A stretch of 64,000 nt of DNA from an uncultured beta proteobacterium. Its GTDB lineage: Bacteria > Pseudomonadota > Gammaproteobacteria > Burkholderiales > Burkholderiaceae_C. Below are positions 37,397 to 46,644 of the stretch, in pieces. The notes under the pieces are model-generated. The model had not been told where the DNA came from and ran no database searches. It saw only the letters and a list, made by a program, of their open reading frames with translations. The stretch covers positions 1 through 64,000 of the forward strand of contig CAIRAW010000009.1 of assembly GCA_903876735.1 (NCBI GenBank), written 5' to 3'. Numbering within the stretch: position 1 is the first letter of the stretch; each line of letters opens with the position of its first letter. Both the position numbers and the translations under genes were made by a program.

Positions 37397-39619
37397 TCAA
37401 CGCCGGCGCGCCGAGCGCACACCCTTGAGTTCTGCCACGACCGAGAGCACCTTGGTCAGGCGGCCGGCATCGGCAACCTCGATCGTGAACGTCATCCAGG
37501 CCGTACCCTTGATCGACTGCGTCTGGACACCGATCACGTTCATCTTTTCCTTGGTGAAGACTTCCGAAATATCGCGCAGCAAGCCCTGGCGGTCGGTTGC
37601 TTCGATCGCAATATCGACCGGATAGACGGCGGCGGTAGCGCTCGACTGCGCCTGCCCCCACTCGACCTCGATCACGCGCTCACCATTTTTGGCCACCATC
37701 TCGCGCAGATTTGAGCAGTCGGTGCGGTGCACGCTGACCCCTTTGCCGCGCGTAACAAAGCCGCAGATGGCGTCGGGTGGCGCCGGCTTGCAGCACTTGG
37801 CGAGCTGCGTCATGAGCGAATCGACGCCCACCACCAGCACGCCGCCCTTGGCCGGATTGGCCTGACTGCGCGGTTTTCGCAGCAGCAGTTGCTCGTCCTC
37901 GGTCGGCAACGGCTCCGGCGGGCGCAGCACGGTCTCGATGTTGCGCAAGGAGAACTCGTCCTTGCCAACCACCTCAAACAAATCATCGGCCGAGTTGAAG
38001 CCCAGTTGCGAGGCCAGATCTTCGAGCTTGACCACGGTCTTGCCCAGGCGCTGCAAAAGCTTTTCCACCGCCTCGCGCCCCTTGGCCACGGTCTCGTCCA
38101 CCGCCAGCGCATTGAACCAGGCGCGCACCTTGGAGCGCGCCCGGTGGCTCACCAGATAGCCAAGTTCCGGGTTGAGCCAGTCACGCGAGGGGCCGCCTTC
38201 ACGCACCACCGTGACCTCCACCGTCTGCCCGTTCTTGAGCTGGGTATTGAGCGGCACCATGACACCGTCGATGCGCGCACCGCGGCAGCGGTGGCCCAGA
38301 TTGGTGTGCACGCTGTAGGCGAAATCAACCGCCGTAGCACCTTGTGGCAGTTCCACAATGGCGGCATCGGGCGTCAAGACGTAGATCCGGTCCTCGAAAG
38401 CGCCCTGCTCCTGGGCGCCGGAGAGTTCGCGCTCCCAGGCCAGCAACTGGCGCAGCACGGCGATCTTGGCGTCGTAGGCGCCGCTGGCTGAAACGCCGGC
38501 GTAGCCTTTGGTGCCGGCCTCCTTGTAGGCCCAGTGCGCAGCGACACCGAGTTCGGCATGGTCATCCATCGCCCGGGTGCGGATCTGGATCTCGATCGGC
38601 TGGCCGCTCTGGTCACGCACGATGGTGTGCAGCGACTGGTAGCCATTGATCTTGGGCCGCGCAATGTAATCGTCAAACTCCTCGGGCAGCGGCGTGAACT
38701 GGCTGTGCACCCAGGCCAGCGCCGAGTAGCAGTCGGGAATGCTCTCGACCACGATGCGCAGGGCCCGGATGTCGTAAACCTGCTCGAAGCCGAGCGACTT
38801 GCCGCGCATCTTTTTGACGATGCTGTAGATGTGCTTGGGCCGTCCCAGCACCGTGGCCGCCATGCCTTGTGCCTTGAGTTCGTCCTCAAGCCGTGCGCGC
38901 AGGCGCTCGACATGGGCTTCGCGTTCGGAGCGCTTCTCATCGAGCAGTTTCGCCACCTGTCGGTACACATCGGGCTCCAGGAAGCGAAAGGCCAGGTCTT
39001 CCATCTCCCACTTGATTTCGCGGATGCCCAGGCGGTTTGCCAGCGGCGCGAAAACGTTGAGCGCCTCGGCCGCCAGACCCGGCGGAACCGGCAGCTTGGA
39101 AGCGGCGAAATGACGCAAGGTCTGCAGGCGCGAAGCCAGGCGCAGCATCACCACGCGCAGATCGCGCGAGAACGCCAGCAACATCTTGCGCACGTTCTCG
39201 GTCTGCGCGGCGGCCGTCTGCGCCATCGGGATCGCGGTGGCGGCGCGCGCGCTGGCCACCTGGGTCTGGCGCGCCTGACGTTGCACATGCACCAGCTTGG
39301 TGGTTTCCAGCGCCAGCGCCGCAAAACTCTCACCAAAGGCCTTGGCGATGACTTCCTGCGGCTTGTTCAGATGGTCGCAGGCATAGACCAGGTAGCTGGC
39401 GGCCTGCATGGGCTCGGAGCTGCCAATGCTCTTGAGAATGGCGGCCACGGCGTCGGCATGCGCCAGGGTGTTTTCGCCGGTGTCCAGCGTTTCACTGGCC
39501 AGCAGCGGCTCGGCAAAGGCGCGCGCGCGCGCCAGCGCCTGGGCCTGACCGGGAAGATCTTGCGCCGTTGCCAGCACGACAGGGGCCGAGCCCTCGCGCT
39601 CGACTGAGAGACTTTTCAT
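37397..39619 (-). CDS. relA: GTP pyrophosphokinase RelA
   Basis: A 740-residue (p)ppGpp synthetase of the stringent response. The N-terminal HD region (~50-190) lacks the catalytic His-Asp pair (LAHADAVAAIL, YACDHLNKP), as expected for RelA rather than bifunctional SpoT. The synthetase domain (~230-360) has RALRIVVESI, FDDYIARPKINGYQSLHT and HAELGVAAHWAYKE. A TGS domain (~400-460) and C-terminal ACT (~660-735) follow. The start is MKSLSVER at 39619; upstream residues are unlike the family. Confidence 0.94.
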   Translation of the reverse strand: MKSLSVEREGSAPVVLATAQDLPGQAQALARARAFAEPLLASETLDTGENTLAHADAVAAILKSIGSSEPMQAASYLVYACDHLNKPQEVIAKAFGESFAALALETTKLVHVQRQARQTQVASARAATAIPMAQTAAAQTENVRKMLLAFSRDLRVVMLRLASRLQTLRHFAASKLPVPPGLAAEALNVFAPLANRLGIREIKWEMEDLAFRFLEPDVYRQVAKLLDEKRSEREAHVERLRARLEDELKAQGMAATVLGRPKHIYSIVKKMRGKSLGFEQVYDIRALRIVVESIPDCYSALAWVHSQFTPLPEEFDDYIARPKINGYQSLHTIVRDQSGQPIEIQIRTRAMDDHAELGVAAHWAYKEAGTKGYAGVSASGAYDAKIAVLRQLLAWERELSGAQEQGAFEDRIYVLTPDAAIVELPQGATAVDFAYSVHTNLGHRCRGARIDGVMVPLNTQLKNGQTVEVTVVREGGPSRDWLNPELGYLVSHRARSKVRAWFNALAVDETVAKGREAVEKLLQRLGKTVVKLEDLASQLGFNSADDLFEVVGKDEFSLRNIETVLRPPEPLPTEDEQLLLRKPRSQANPAKGGVLVVGVDSLMTQLAKCCKPAPPDAICGFVTRGKGVSVHRTDCSNLREMVAKNGERVIEVEWGQAQSSATAAVYPVDIAIEATDRQGLLRDISEVFTKEKMNVIGVQTQSIKGTAWMTFTIEVADAGRLTKVLSVVAELKGVRSARRR

Positions 39620-39626
39620 CGGCGCC

Positions 39627-40523
39627 CTAGTCCAGAAAAAATGACACGACCGCCTGCACCTGCGCAGCGGCAACAAAGGTCGGCGCGTGACCGACACCCG
39701 CGAATTCGATCAGCCGCGCACGCGGCCCGCGCTGCGTCATGGCCTGTGCGGTCTGCGGCGACAGCAAATCCGAGTCGGCACCGCGGGTCAACAGGGTTTC
39801 TGCCTTGATATTGTCGTAAAGCGCCCACAGCATGGCTTCGCCCTGGGCCACGGACTCGGCCGTCACCTCGCGAAACGGCACGGCGATCGCCGGGTCGTAA
39901 TGCAGGGTCAGGCTGCCCGGCACACCGGGTAGCGGCTTGACCATGGGGCGCGAGAGCGCCAGCCACTGCGCTGGTGTGTGGGGACCAAAGGTGGTGGAGT
40001 CTGCCCACAGCGCATCAGCGGCCTGCTGCAGCGAGTCAAAACGGCCGGTCTGGCCCAGGTATTCACCGATGCGCTGTAAGGACTGCCACTGGATGACCGG
40101 ACCAACGTCGTTGAGCACGAGTCGCCTGATTGGCGCCGGCAGCGGCAGATCAGGCGACCCCGCCAGAATCAGACCGATCAGCCCGCCCATGCTGGTACCG
40201 AGCCAGTCCAGCGTGCGCGGCTTGAGTTGGGCCAGCAGGGCCAGCATATCGGCGGCGTAGGCCGGAATCTGGTAACCCATCGGGTTCTTCAGCCAGTCGC
40301 TCTGGCCGCGCCCGACCACGTCCGGACAGACGACGCGGATCGTGTTGCCCGATCGTTCGCACAGGGCTTGCGCCAGCACATCAAAATCGCGTCCCTGACG
40401 TGACAGTCCATGCACGCAAACCACCACGTGAGCCGCGTCCGCCGGGCCCCACTCCCAATAGGCCATGCGATGCCCACCGTCTGCATCGGGGCAGCTTACG
40501 TAGTTCAGCTTAGGCTCGTTCAT
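39627..40523 (-). CDS. Alpha/beta hydrolase
   Basis: A 298-residue hydrolase with the catalytic nucleophile elbow GTSMGG near residue 110, oxyanion HGLSRQGRDFD near 39 and a C-terminal His (GVGHAPTF) near 275. There is no signal peptide. Substrates cannot be read from sequence. It lies 7 nt upstream of relA and is divergent from the hydroxybutyrate dehydrogenase operon, so an intracellular ester hydrolase acting on hydroxybutyrate oligomers is a reasonable guess, not shown. Confidence 0.85.
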   Translation of the reverse strand: MNEPKLNYVSCPDADGGHRMAYWEWGPADAAHVVVCVHGLSRQGRDFDVLAQALCERSGNTIRVVCPDVVGRGQSDWLKNPMGYQIPAYAADMLALLAQLKPRTLDWLGTSMGGLIGLILAGSPDLPLPAPIRRLVLNDVGPVIQWQSLQRIGEYLGQTGRFDSLQQAADALWADSTTFGPHTPAQWLALSRPMVKPLPGVPGSLTLHYDPAIAVPFREVTAESVAQGEAMLWALYDNIKAETLLTRGADSDLLSPQTAQAMTQRGPRARLIEFAGVGHAPTFVAAAQVQAVVSFFLD

Positions 40524-40599
40524 GTTGAAATCATTCCCTGGATAATGGCATCATCCTAATTCAATCGCAGTGCCCACTGCCCCCTCACGGAGAAACAAC

Positions 40600-41370
<771 letters not shown>

Positions 41371-41391
41371 AACTCACTCAAAGGATTCGCC

Positions 41392-42546
41392 ATGGCACCG
41401 TTCTCGTTTGAAACCACGCCCAAAATCATCTGCGAACAGGGCGGCGCCGAGCGGCTCGGCGAAATCGCCGCCAGCCTGGGCATTGCCCGGCTCTTTCTGG
41501 TCACCGATTCCGGTCTGATCAAGGCCGGTCTGATCAAAGGCGCGCTGGCTTCGCTGGCCGCAGCCAAGGTTGAGGTAACTGTCTTTTCCGACGTGCTGGC
41601 GGACCCGCCCGAGCTCAGCGTGCAAGCCGCGGTCGACGCGGCGCGCGCGGCAGGCGCCGACGGCGTGGTCGGTTTTGGCGGTGGCAGTTCAATGGACACG
41701 GCCAAGCTGGTCGCCTTGCTGGTGTGCACGCCGCAGACGCTGCCCAGCATCTACGGCATCGGCCTGGCCCGCGGGCCGCGCCTGCCGCTGATCCAGGTAC
41801 CGACCACCGCCGGCACCGGCTCGGAAGTCACGCCGATTTCCATCCTCACCACGCCCAGCCATGAGAAAAAGGGCGTGGTCTCGTCGCTGCTGTACCCGGA
41901 TGTGGCGCTGCTCGACAGCCGGCTGACCCTGGGCCTGCCGCCAGCCGTGACCGCCATGACCGGCGTCGACGCCATGGTGCACGCGATCGAAGCATTTACC
42001 ACCCGCCACAAGAAGAACCCGCTGTCCGACGCGCTGGCCCTGAAAGCCCTGCAACTGCTGTACACCAACCTGCCACCGGCGGTCACGGATGGCAAGGATG
42101 CCGCCGTGCGCGAAGCCATGCTGCTGGGTTCGCTCTTTGCCGGCATGGCCTTCGCCAACGCGCCGGTGGCGGCGGTCCACGCACTGGCCTATCCGTTGGG
42201 CGGCCACTACGGTCTGCCGCACGGCCTGAGCAACTCGCTGGTCTTTGTTGCGGTGCTCAAGTTCAACCTGACAGTTGCAATCACGCTCTATGCCGAACTG
42301 GGCCGCGCCATCCTGCCGCAACTGGCGAGTGCAAGCGATGCTGAAGCGGCAGCGGCTTTCGTCGCAGCCATCGCTGAACGTGTTGGCGCCATGCCCTACG
42401 CCCAGACGCTGCGCGCGGCCGGCATCAAGCAGGAAGACCTGCCCATGCTGGCGCGCGATGTCATGGCGATCCAGCGCCTGCTGGTCAACAACCCGCGCGA
42501 TGTCACTTATGACGATGCGCTGGCGATGTACCAGGCCGCTTTTTGA
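41392..42546 (+). CDS. Iron-containing alcohol dehydrogenase (4-hydroxybutyrate dehydrogenase-like)
   Basis: A 384-residue type III alcohol dehydrogenase. The NAD loop GFGGGSSMDTAK is near 98, TTAGTGSEVTP near 142, and the metal ligands lie in GVDAMVHAIEAF and HALAYPLGGHYGLPHG. Its position between 3-hydroxybutyrate dehydrogenase (21-nt gap) and succinate-semialdehyde dehydrogenase (28 nt) suggests oxidation of 4-hydroxybutyrate to succinate semialdehyde; the substrate is inferred from context. Confidence 0.85.
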   Translation: MAPFSFETTPKIICEQGGAERLGEIAASLGIARLFLVTDSGLIKAGLIKGALASLAAAKVEVTVFSDVLADPPELSVQAAVDAARAAGADGVVGFGGGSSMDTAKLVALLVCTPQTLPSIYGIGLARGPRLPLIQVPTTAGTGSEVTPISILTTPSHEKKGVVSSLLYPDVALLDSRLTLGLPPAVTAMTGVDAMVHAIEAFTTRHKKNPLSDALALKALQLLYTNLPPAVTDGKDAAVREAMLLGSLFAGMAFANAPVAAVHALAYPLGGHYGLPHGLSNSLVFVAVLKFNLTVAITLYAELGRAILPQLASASDAEAAAAFVAAIAERVGAMPYAQTLRAAGIKQEDLPMLARDVMAIQRLLVNNPRDVTYDDALAMYQAAF

Positions 42547-42574
42547 ACTTGATCTGTCAACCAGGAGTAATCAA

Positions 42575-44035
42575 ATGATGCAACTGAAAGATCCCACGCT
42601 GCTGCGCCAGCAGGCCTATGTCAACGGTCAATGGTGTGATGCCGACAGTGGTGAAACCTGCGCCGTCACCAATCCGGCCACAGGTGAAACCATTGGCACG
42701 GTGCCGAAAATGGGAACGGCCGAAACACGGCGCGCCATCGCTGCAGCCGACGCCGCCTGGCCCGCCTGGCGCGCCAGGACTGGCAAAGACCGCGGCGCGG
42801 TGCTGCGCAAGTGGAACGACCTGATGCTGGCCAATGCCGATGATCTGGGCCTGATCATGACGCTTGAGCAAGGCAAGCCGCTGGCCGAAGCCAAGGGCGA
42901 GATTGCCTATGCCGCATCCTTCATCGAATGGTTTGCCGAAGAAGCCAAACGCGTCAGCGGCGACACACTGGCATCGCCCTGGACCGACCGTCGCATCGTT
43001 GTCATCAAGCAGCCAATCGGCGTCTGCGCCGCGATCACGCCGTGGAATTTTCCCTCGTCGATGATCACGCGCAAAGCGGGCCCGGCACTGGCCTCGGGTT
43101 GCCCGATGGTGTTGAAGCCGGCACTGGCCACACCCTATTCAGCGCTGGCGCTGGCGGTGCTGGCCGAACGCGCGGGTGTGCCAGCCGGCATCTTCAATGT
43201 GCTGACCGGGTCGGCCAGCGCCATTGGTGGCGAGATGACCGCCAACCCGACCGTGCGCAAGCTGTCCTTTACCGGCTCGACCGAAATCGGCAGCCTGCTG
43301 ATGCAGCAATGCGCCAAGACCATCAAGAAGTTGTCCCTGGAACTTGGCGGCAATGCGCCCTTTATCGTGTTCGACGATGCCGACCTGGACGCCGCCGTTG
43401 AAGGCGCCATCATGTCCAAGTACCGCAACGCCGGACAGACCTGCGTTTGCGCCAATCGCCTTTATGTGCAGGACGGTGTCTACGAGGCTTTTGCGACCAA
43501 GCTGGTGGCGGCAGTTGAAAAGCTCAAGGTTGGCAACGGCATTGAGGCCGGCATCACGCAAGGTCCGCTGATCGACAACGCCGCGATCAAAAAGGTCGAA
43601 GAGCATGTCGCCGACGCGCTGGCCAAGGGCGGGCGCCTGCTCACCGGCGGCAAGCGCCATGCACTGGGGCACAGCTTCTTTCAGCCGACCGTGATCGCCG
43701 ATACCACGCCCGACATGCTGGTGGCGCGCGAAGAAACTTTTGGCCCGCTGGCACCGCTATTCCGGTTCAAGACCGATGCCGAAGTGATTGGCATGGCCAA
43801 CGACACCGAATTCGGGCTGGCAAGCTATTTCTTTTCGCGCGACATTGGGCGCATCTGGCGTGTCGCCGAAGGTCTGGAGAGCGGCATGGTCGGCATCAAC
43901 ACCGGCATTATTTCGAACGAGGTCGCGCCCTTTGGCGGCGTCAAGCAATCGGGCCTCGGCCGCGAAGGCTCCAAGTACGGAATGGACGACTACCTGGTCA
44001 TCAAGTACCTGTGCATGGGCGGCCTGGACAAATAG
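42575..44035 (+). CDS. gabD: NAD(P)-dependent succinate-semialdehyde dehydrogenase
   Basis: A 486-residue aldehyde dehydrogenase of the GabD class. The start MMQLKDPTLLRQQAYVNGQW, AITPWNFPSSMITRKAGPAL, the catalytic Glu in LELGGNAPFIVFDDADLD and catalytic Cys in GQTCVCANR are present, ending YLVIKYLCMGGL. The ATG at 42575 has AGGAG 8 nt upstream. Oxidises succinate semialdehyde to succinate, completing the route from 4-hydroxybutyrate. No gabT or gabP lies beside it. Confidence 0.92.
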   Translation: MMQLKDPTLLRQQAYVNGQWCDADSGETCAVTNPATGETIGTVPKMGTAETRRAIAAADAAWPAWRARTGKDRGAVLRKWNDLMLANADDLGLIMTLEQGKPLAEAKGEIAYAASFIEWFAEEAKRVSGDTLASPWTDRRIVVIKQPIGVCAAITPWNFPSSMITRKAGPALASGCPMVLKPALATPYSALALAVLAERAGVPAGIFNVLTGSASAIGGEMTANPTVRKLSFTGSTEIGSLLMQQCAKTIKKLSLELGGNAPFIVFDDADLDAAVEGAIMSKYRNAGQTCVCANRLYVQDGVYEAFATKLVAAVEKLKVGNGIEAGITQGPLIDNAAIKKVEEHVADALAKGGRLLTGGKRHALGHSFFQPTVIADTTPDMLVAREETFGPLAPLFRFKTDAEVIGMANDTEFGLASYFFSRDIGRIWRVAEGLESGMVGINTGIISNEVAPFGGVKQSGLGREGSKYGMDDYLVIKYLCMGGLDK

Positions 44036-44042
44036 CCCGACT

Positions 44043-44336
44043 TCAGCGCCGTTCCGGTCGCTCCTGCGTGCCCTGCTGGCGCAATATGCGCCGCAGCTCC
44101 GCCCGCTCCTGCTCCGACAACTGTCGGTTTAGGGGCACGGCCTGCGCGGTCTGTTCTCTGGCCTTGCCATCGCGACTGGGGGCCGGGGCCGGCTTCAGGG
44201 CCTCGCGCAACTCGGCGCGCCGCTGCAAGGGCACCGTCTGCTCCGCGCCAGTGCGCGACCCGGCCTGCGGCTGCGCAATGGCAGCGGCACCAGCAAGGCA
44301 AATCAGCGGAATCGATAGAAGACAGTGCGTGCGCAT
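44043..44336 (-). CDS. Small secreted Arg/Glu-rich protein
   Basis: A 97-residue hypothetical protein. A signal peptide is likely at ~1-21 (HCLLSIPLICLAGAAAIAQ). The mature part is charged and contains two similar segments, TVPLQRRAELREAL and AVPLNRQLSEQERAELRRIL, a degenerate internal repeat. It resembles small periplasmic proteins with a PLxxxxxxELR pattern but I cannot name a family. It diverges from ompR across a 160-nt control region and may be co-regulated with it. Confidence 0.7.
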   Translation of the reverse strand: MRTHCLLSIPLICLAGAAAIAQPQAGSRTGAEQTVPLQRRAELREALKPAPAPSRDGKAREQTAQAVPLNRQLSEQERAELRRILRQQGTQERPERR

Positions 44337-44402
44337 GAAATGAAAACAAAACAGGAAAGGCTGTCCATATTGTTAAGCTGAAGCACCTCATGTGAGAACA
44401 AG

Positions 44403-44482
44403 ATTTGTAACAGTGTGTCAATGTGTGCGCAAAACCACCATATCCGGCACAACTAGCTTGCAAAATCGGCTTTGTTACAAAT
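44403..44482. promoter_or_regulatory. Inverted ATTTGTAACA pair upstream of ompR
   Basis: The 10-mer ATTTGTAACA occurs at 44403-44412 and, inverted, at 44473-44482, 14 nt before the ompR ATG. TTTGTAACA is close to the core of known enterobacterial OmpR boxes. I infer an OmpR autoregulatory operator that also controls the divergent secreted-protein gene. Confidence 0.5.
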
Positions 44483-44496
44483 TTTTGGGTGCTTTC

Positions 44497-45228
44497 ATGA
44501 GTCAAGTCCCGGTCCGAACCGACAAGATCCTGGTTGTAGACGACGATGTGCGCATCCGCGACCTGCTGCGCCGTTACCTGACGCAGGAGGGCTTCGATGT
44601 GGTGCAGGCGGAAGACGGCAAGTCGCTGACGCGCGTTTTGTTGCGCGAGACGGTCGACCTGATCGTGCTCGACCTGATGATGCCGGGCGAGGACGGACTG
44701 TCGATTTGTCGCCGCCTGCGTGCCGCCAACGACCGCACCCCCATCATCATGCTGACCGCCAAGGGGGAAGACGTGGACCGCATCGTCGGCCTCGAAGTCG
44801 GTGCCGATGACTACCTGGGCAAGCCTTTCAACCCGCGCGAGTTGCTGGCACGCATCCATGCCGTGCTGCGCCGGCGCCCGACCCAGGAAGCACCGGGCGC
44901 GCCGTCGAGCGAAAACGAGGTCGTCAACTTCGGCCCCTTCTGCTTTGACCTGGGTGCGCGCACCCTGCACCGCGGCAGCGAAGATCTGCCACTGACCACC
45001 GGCGAATTCGCCATGCTCAAGGCGCTGGTGCGACACCCGCGCCAACCCCTGTCGCGCGAGCGTTTGGCGCAGTTGGCACGGGGTCGCGAGTTTGAGCCCT
45101 TCGACCGCAGCCTGGACGTACAGGTTTCGCGCTTGCGCAAACTGGTTGAAGTCGACGCCGCCAACCCGCGCTACATCCAGACCGTATGGGGCGTTGGCTA
45201 CGTTTTTGTTCCGGACGGCGCGGGCTGA
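44497..45228 (+). CDS. ompR: OmpR-type response regulator
   Basis: A 243-residue osmoregulatory response regulator. The receiver has DDD at 15-17, phospho-acceptor D59 (VLDLMMPGEDG) and K109 (GKPFNPREL). The winged-helix domain is at ~140-240 (LTTGEFAMLKALVRHP, LDVQVSRLRKLVE, IQTVWGVGYVFVP). I start at the ATG 44497 (MSQVPVR); the longer frame crosses the probable operator. envZ follows directly. Confidence 0.94.
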   Translation: MSQVPVRTDKILVVDDDVRIRDLLRRYLTQEGFDVVQAEDGKSLTRVLLRETVDLIVLDLMMPGEDGLSICRRLRAANDRTPIIMLTAKGEDVDRIVGLEVGADDYLGKPFNPRELLARIHAVLRRRPTQEAPGAPSSENEVVNFGPFCFDLGARTLHRGSEDLPLTTGEFAMLKALVRHPRQPLSRERLAQLARGREFEPFDRSLDVQVSRLRKLVEVDAANPRYIQTVWGVGYVFVPDGAG

Positions 45229-45275
45229 TCGTCTTGAGCGGCAGGCACGCGAGCGATCCGAACAACTCCGGCATC

Positions 45276-46643
45276 ATGCCGCTGGAGCCGGGTGGCGCTG
45301 GGCAAAAACCGGGTTTGCGCTGGGGTCTGAGTCTGTTCTGGCGCACCTTCTTCCTGTTGGCGCTGTTGCTGATCGGCAGCGTTCTGGCTTGGCTGCAAAC
45401 GCTGCGCGCGCTGGAGTTCGAGCCACGCGCCATCCAGACCGCGCAACAGATCGCGTCGCTGGTGAACCTGAGTCGGGCCGCGCTGATTCACGCCGACTCG
45501 ATCGCCCGCGTCTCGCTGATCAAGACCATGACCGAGGAAGAGGGTTTGCGCATCTTGCCGCGCGAACCGAGCGACCGCTTCGAGCCCTTTGACAACGATG
45601 CGCTGGGCCAGCGCATCGCCGCCGAACTGGTCGCGCGCCTGGGCCCCGGCACCGAGGTTGCCAACAGCGTCAACCAGCAGGAAGGTCTGTGGGTCGGTTT
45701 CACCATCGATGGCGACAACTACTGGATGCGCACCGACCGGGAGCGCTTCAACCGCACGGCGGGACGCACCTGGCTGATCTGGCTGCTGACGGCCGCCGCG
45801 CTGTCGTTGGTGGGAGCAGCCCTGATTGCCCGTCGCATCAACCGCCCGTTAAAAGAACTGTCGTTTGCCGCGAGCCGGGTGCGCGAAGGTGACTTCGACG
45901 CCAGCACGCTGGACGAAACGGTGGCCACCAGCGAGATCCGCGCCGTCAACATCGGCTTCAACCGCATGACGGAAAAGCTGGCAAAGATCGATCAGGACCG
46001 CGCCATCATGCTGGCCGGCATCTCGCACGACCTGCGCACCCCGCTCGCCCGATTGCGCCTGGAAACGGAACTCAGCGTCAGCGACGCGGACGCACGCGCC
46101 AATATGGCGGCCGACATTGCGCAACTCGACGCCATCATCGGCAAGTTCCTCGAATACGCCCGACCCGGCAAACTGCCGCTCAACAGCGTGGCGCTCAAGC
46201 AGGTCATCGACACCTGTTTGTTCAGCCTTCGCAACCGGACCGACCTGCACATACGTCTCGACCTGGAGGATGATTTGAGTGTGCTCGCCGACGGCGTGGA
46301 ACTGGGCCGCATCATCAGCAACCTGATCGAGAACGCCACCCGCTACGGCAAATCGGTTGACAGCGGCATAGCGGAACTCCACATCACCGCCCGCGCGCGC
46401 GACAAGTGGGTGCTGCTGCGCGTGCGCGACCACGGCATCGGCGTTCCGCCCGAGCAACTGCCCGACCTGACCAAACCGTTTTACCGTGGCGAGGCGGCGC
46501 GCACCGCAGCCAATGGCGCCGGCCTCGGCCTGGCCATCGTGGAAGGCACTGTTTCACGCATGGGCGGCGCCTTTTCCCTTTACAACGCGACGTCTGGCGG
46601 CCTGGCCGCCAACATCAAGCTGCGTCGCGCCGCAAGCCACTGA
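45276..46643 (+). CDS. envZ: EnvZ-type sensor histidine kinase
   Basis: A 455-residue two-helix membrane kinase, partner of OmpR. TM1 is at ~25-45 (FFLLALLLIGSVLAWLQ), a periplasmic sensor follows, TM2 lies near 165-185 and a HAMP domain near 185-240. The phospho-His is H251 (GISHDLRTPLARLRLE). The ATPase domain has LIENATRYG and DHGIGVPPEQLP, with GAGLGLAIV. The ATG at 45276 is the first good start; a TTG at 45234 (6 nt after ompR) is an alternative. Confidence 0.93.
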   Translation: MPLEPGGAGQKPGLRWGLSLFWRTFFLLALLLIGSVLAWLQTLRALEFEPRAIQTAQQIASLVNLSRAALIHADSIARVSLIKTMTEEEGLRILPREPSDRFEPFDNDALGQRIAAELVARLGPGTEVANSVNQQEGLWVGFTIDGDNYWMRTDRERFNRTAGRTWLIWLLTAAALSLVGAALIARRINRPLKELSFAASRVREGDFDASTLDETVATSEIRAVNIGFNRMTEKLAKIDQDRAIMLAGISHDLRTPLARLRLETELSVSDADARANMAADIAQLDAIIGKFLEYARPGKLPLNSVALKQVIDTCLFSLRNRTDLHIRLDLEDDLSVLADGVELGRIISNLIENATRYGKSVDSGIAELHITARARDKWVLLRVRDHGIGVPPEQLPDLTKPFYRGEAARTAANGAGLGLAIVEGTVSRMGGAFSLYNATSGGLAANIKLRRAASH

Positions 46644-46644
46644 C

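Noticed and set aside
37397-39619. Calling the (p)ppGpp enzyme SpoT
   Set aside because: The HD hydrolase His-Asp residues are missing, which fits RelA.
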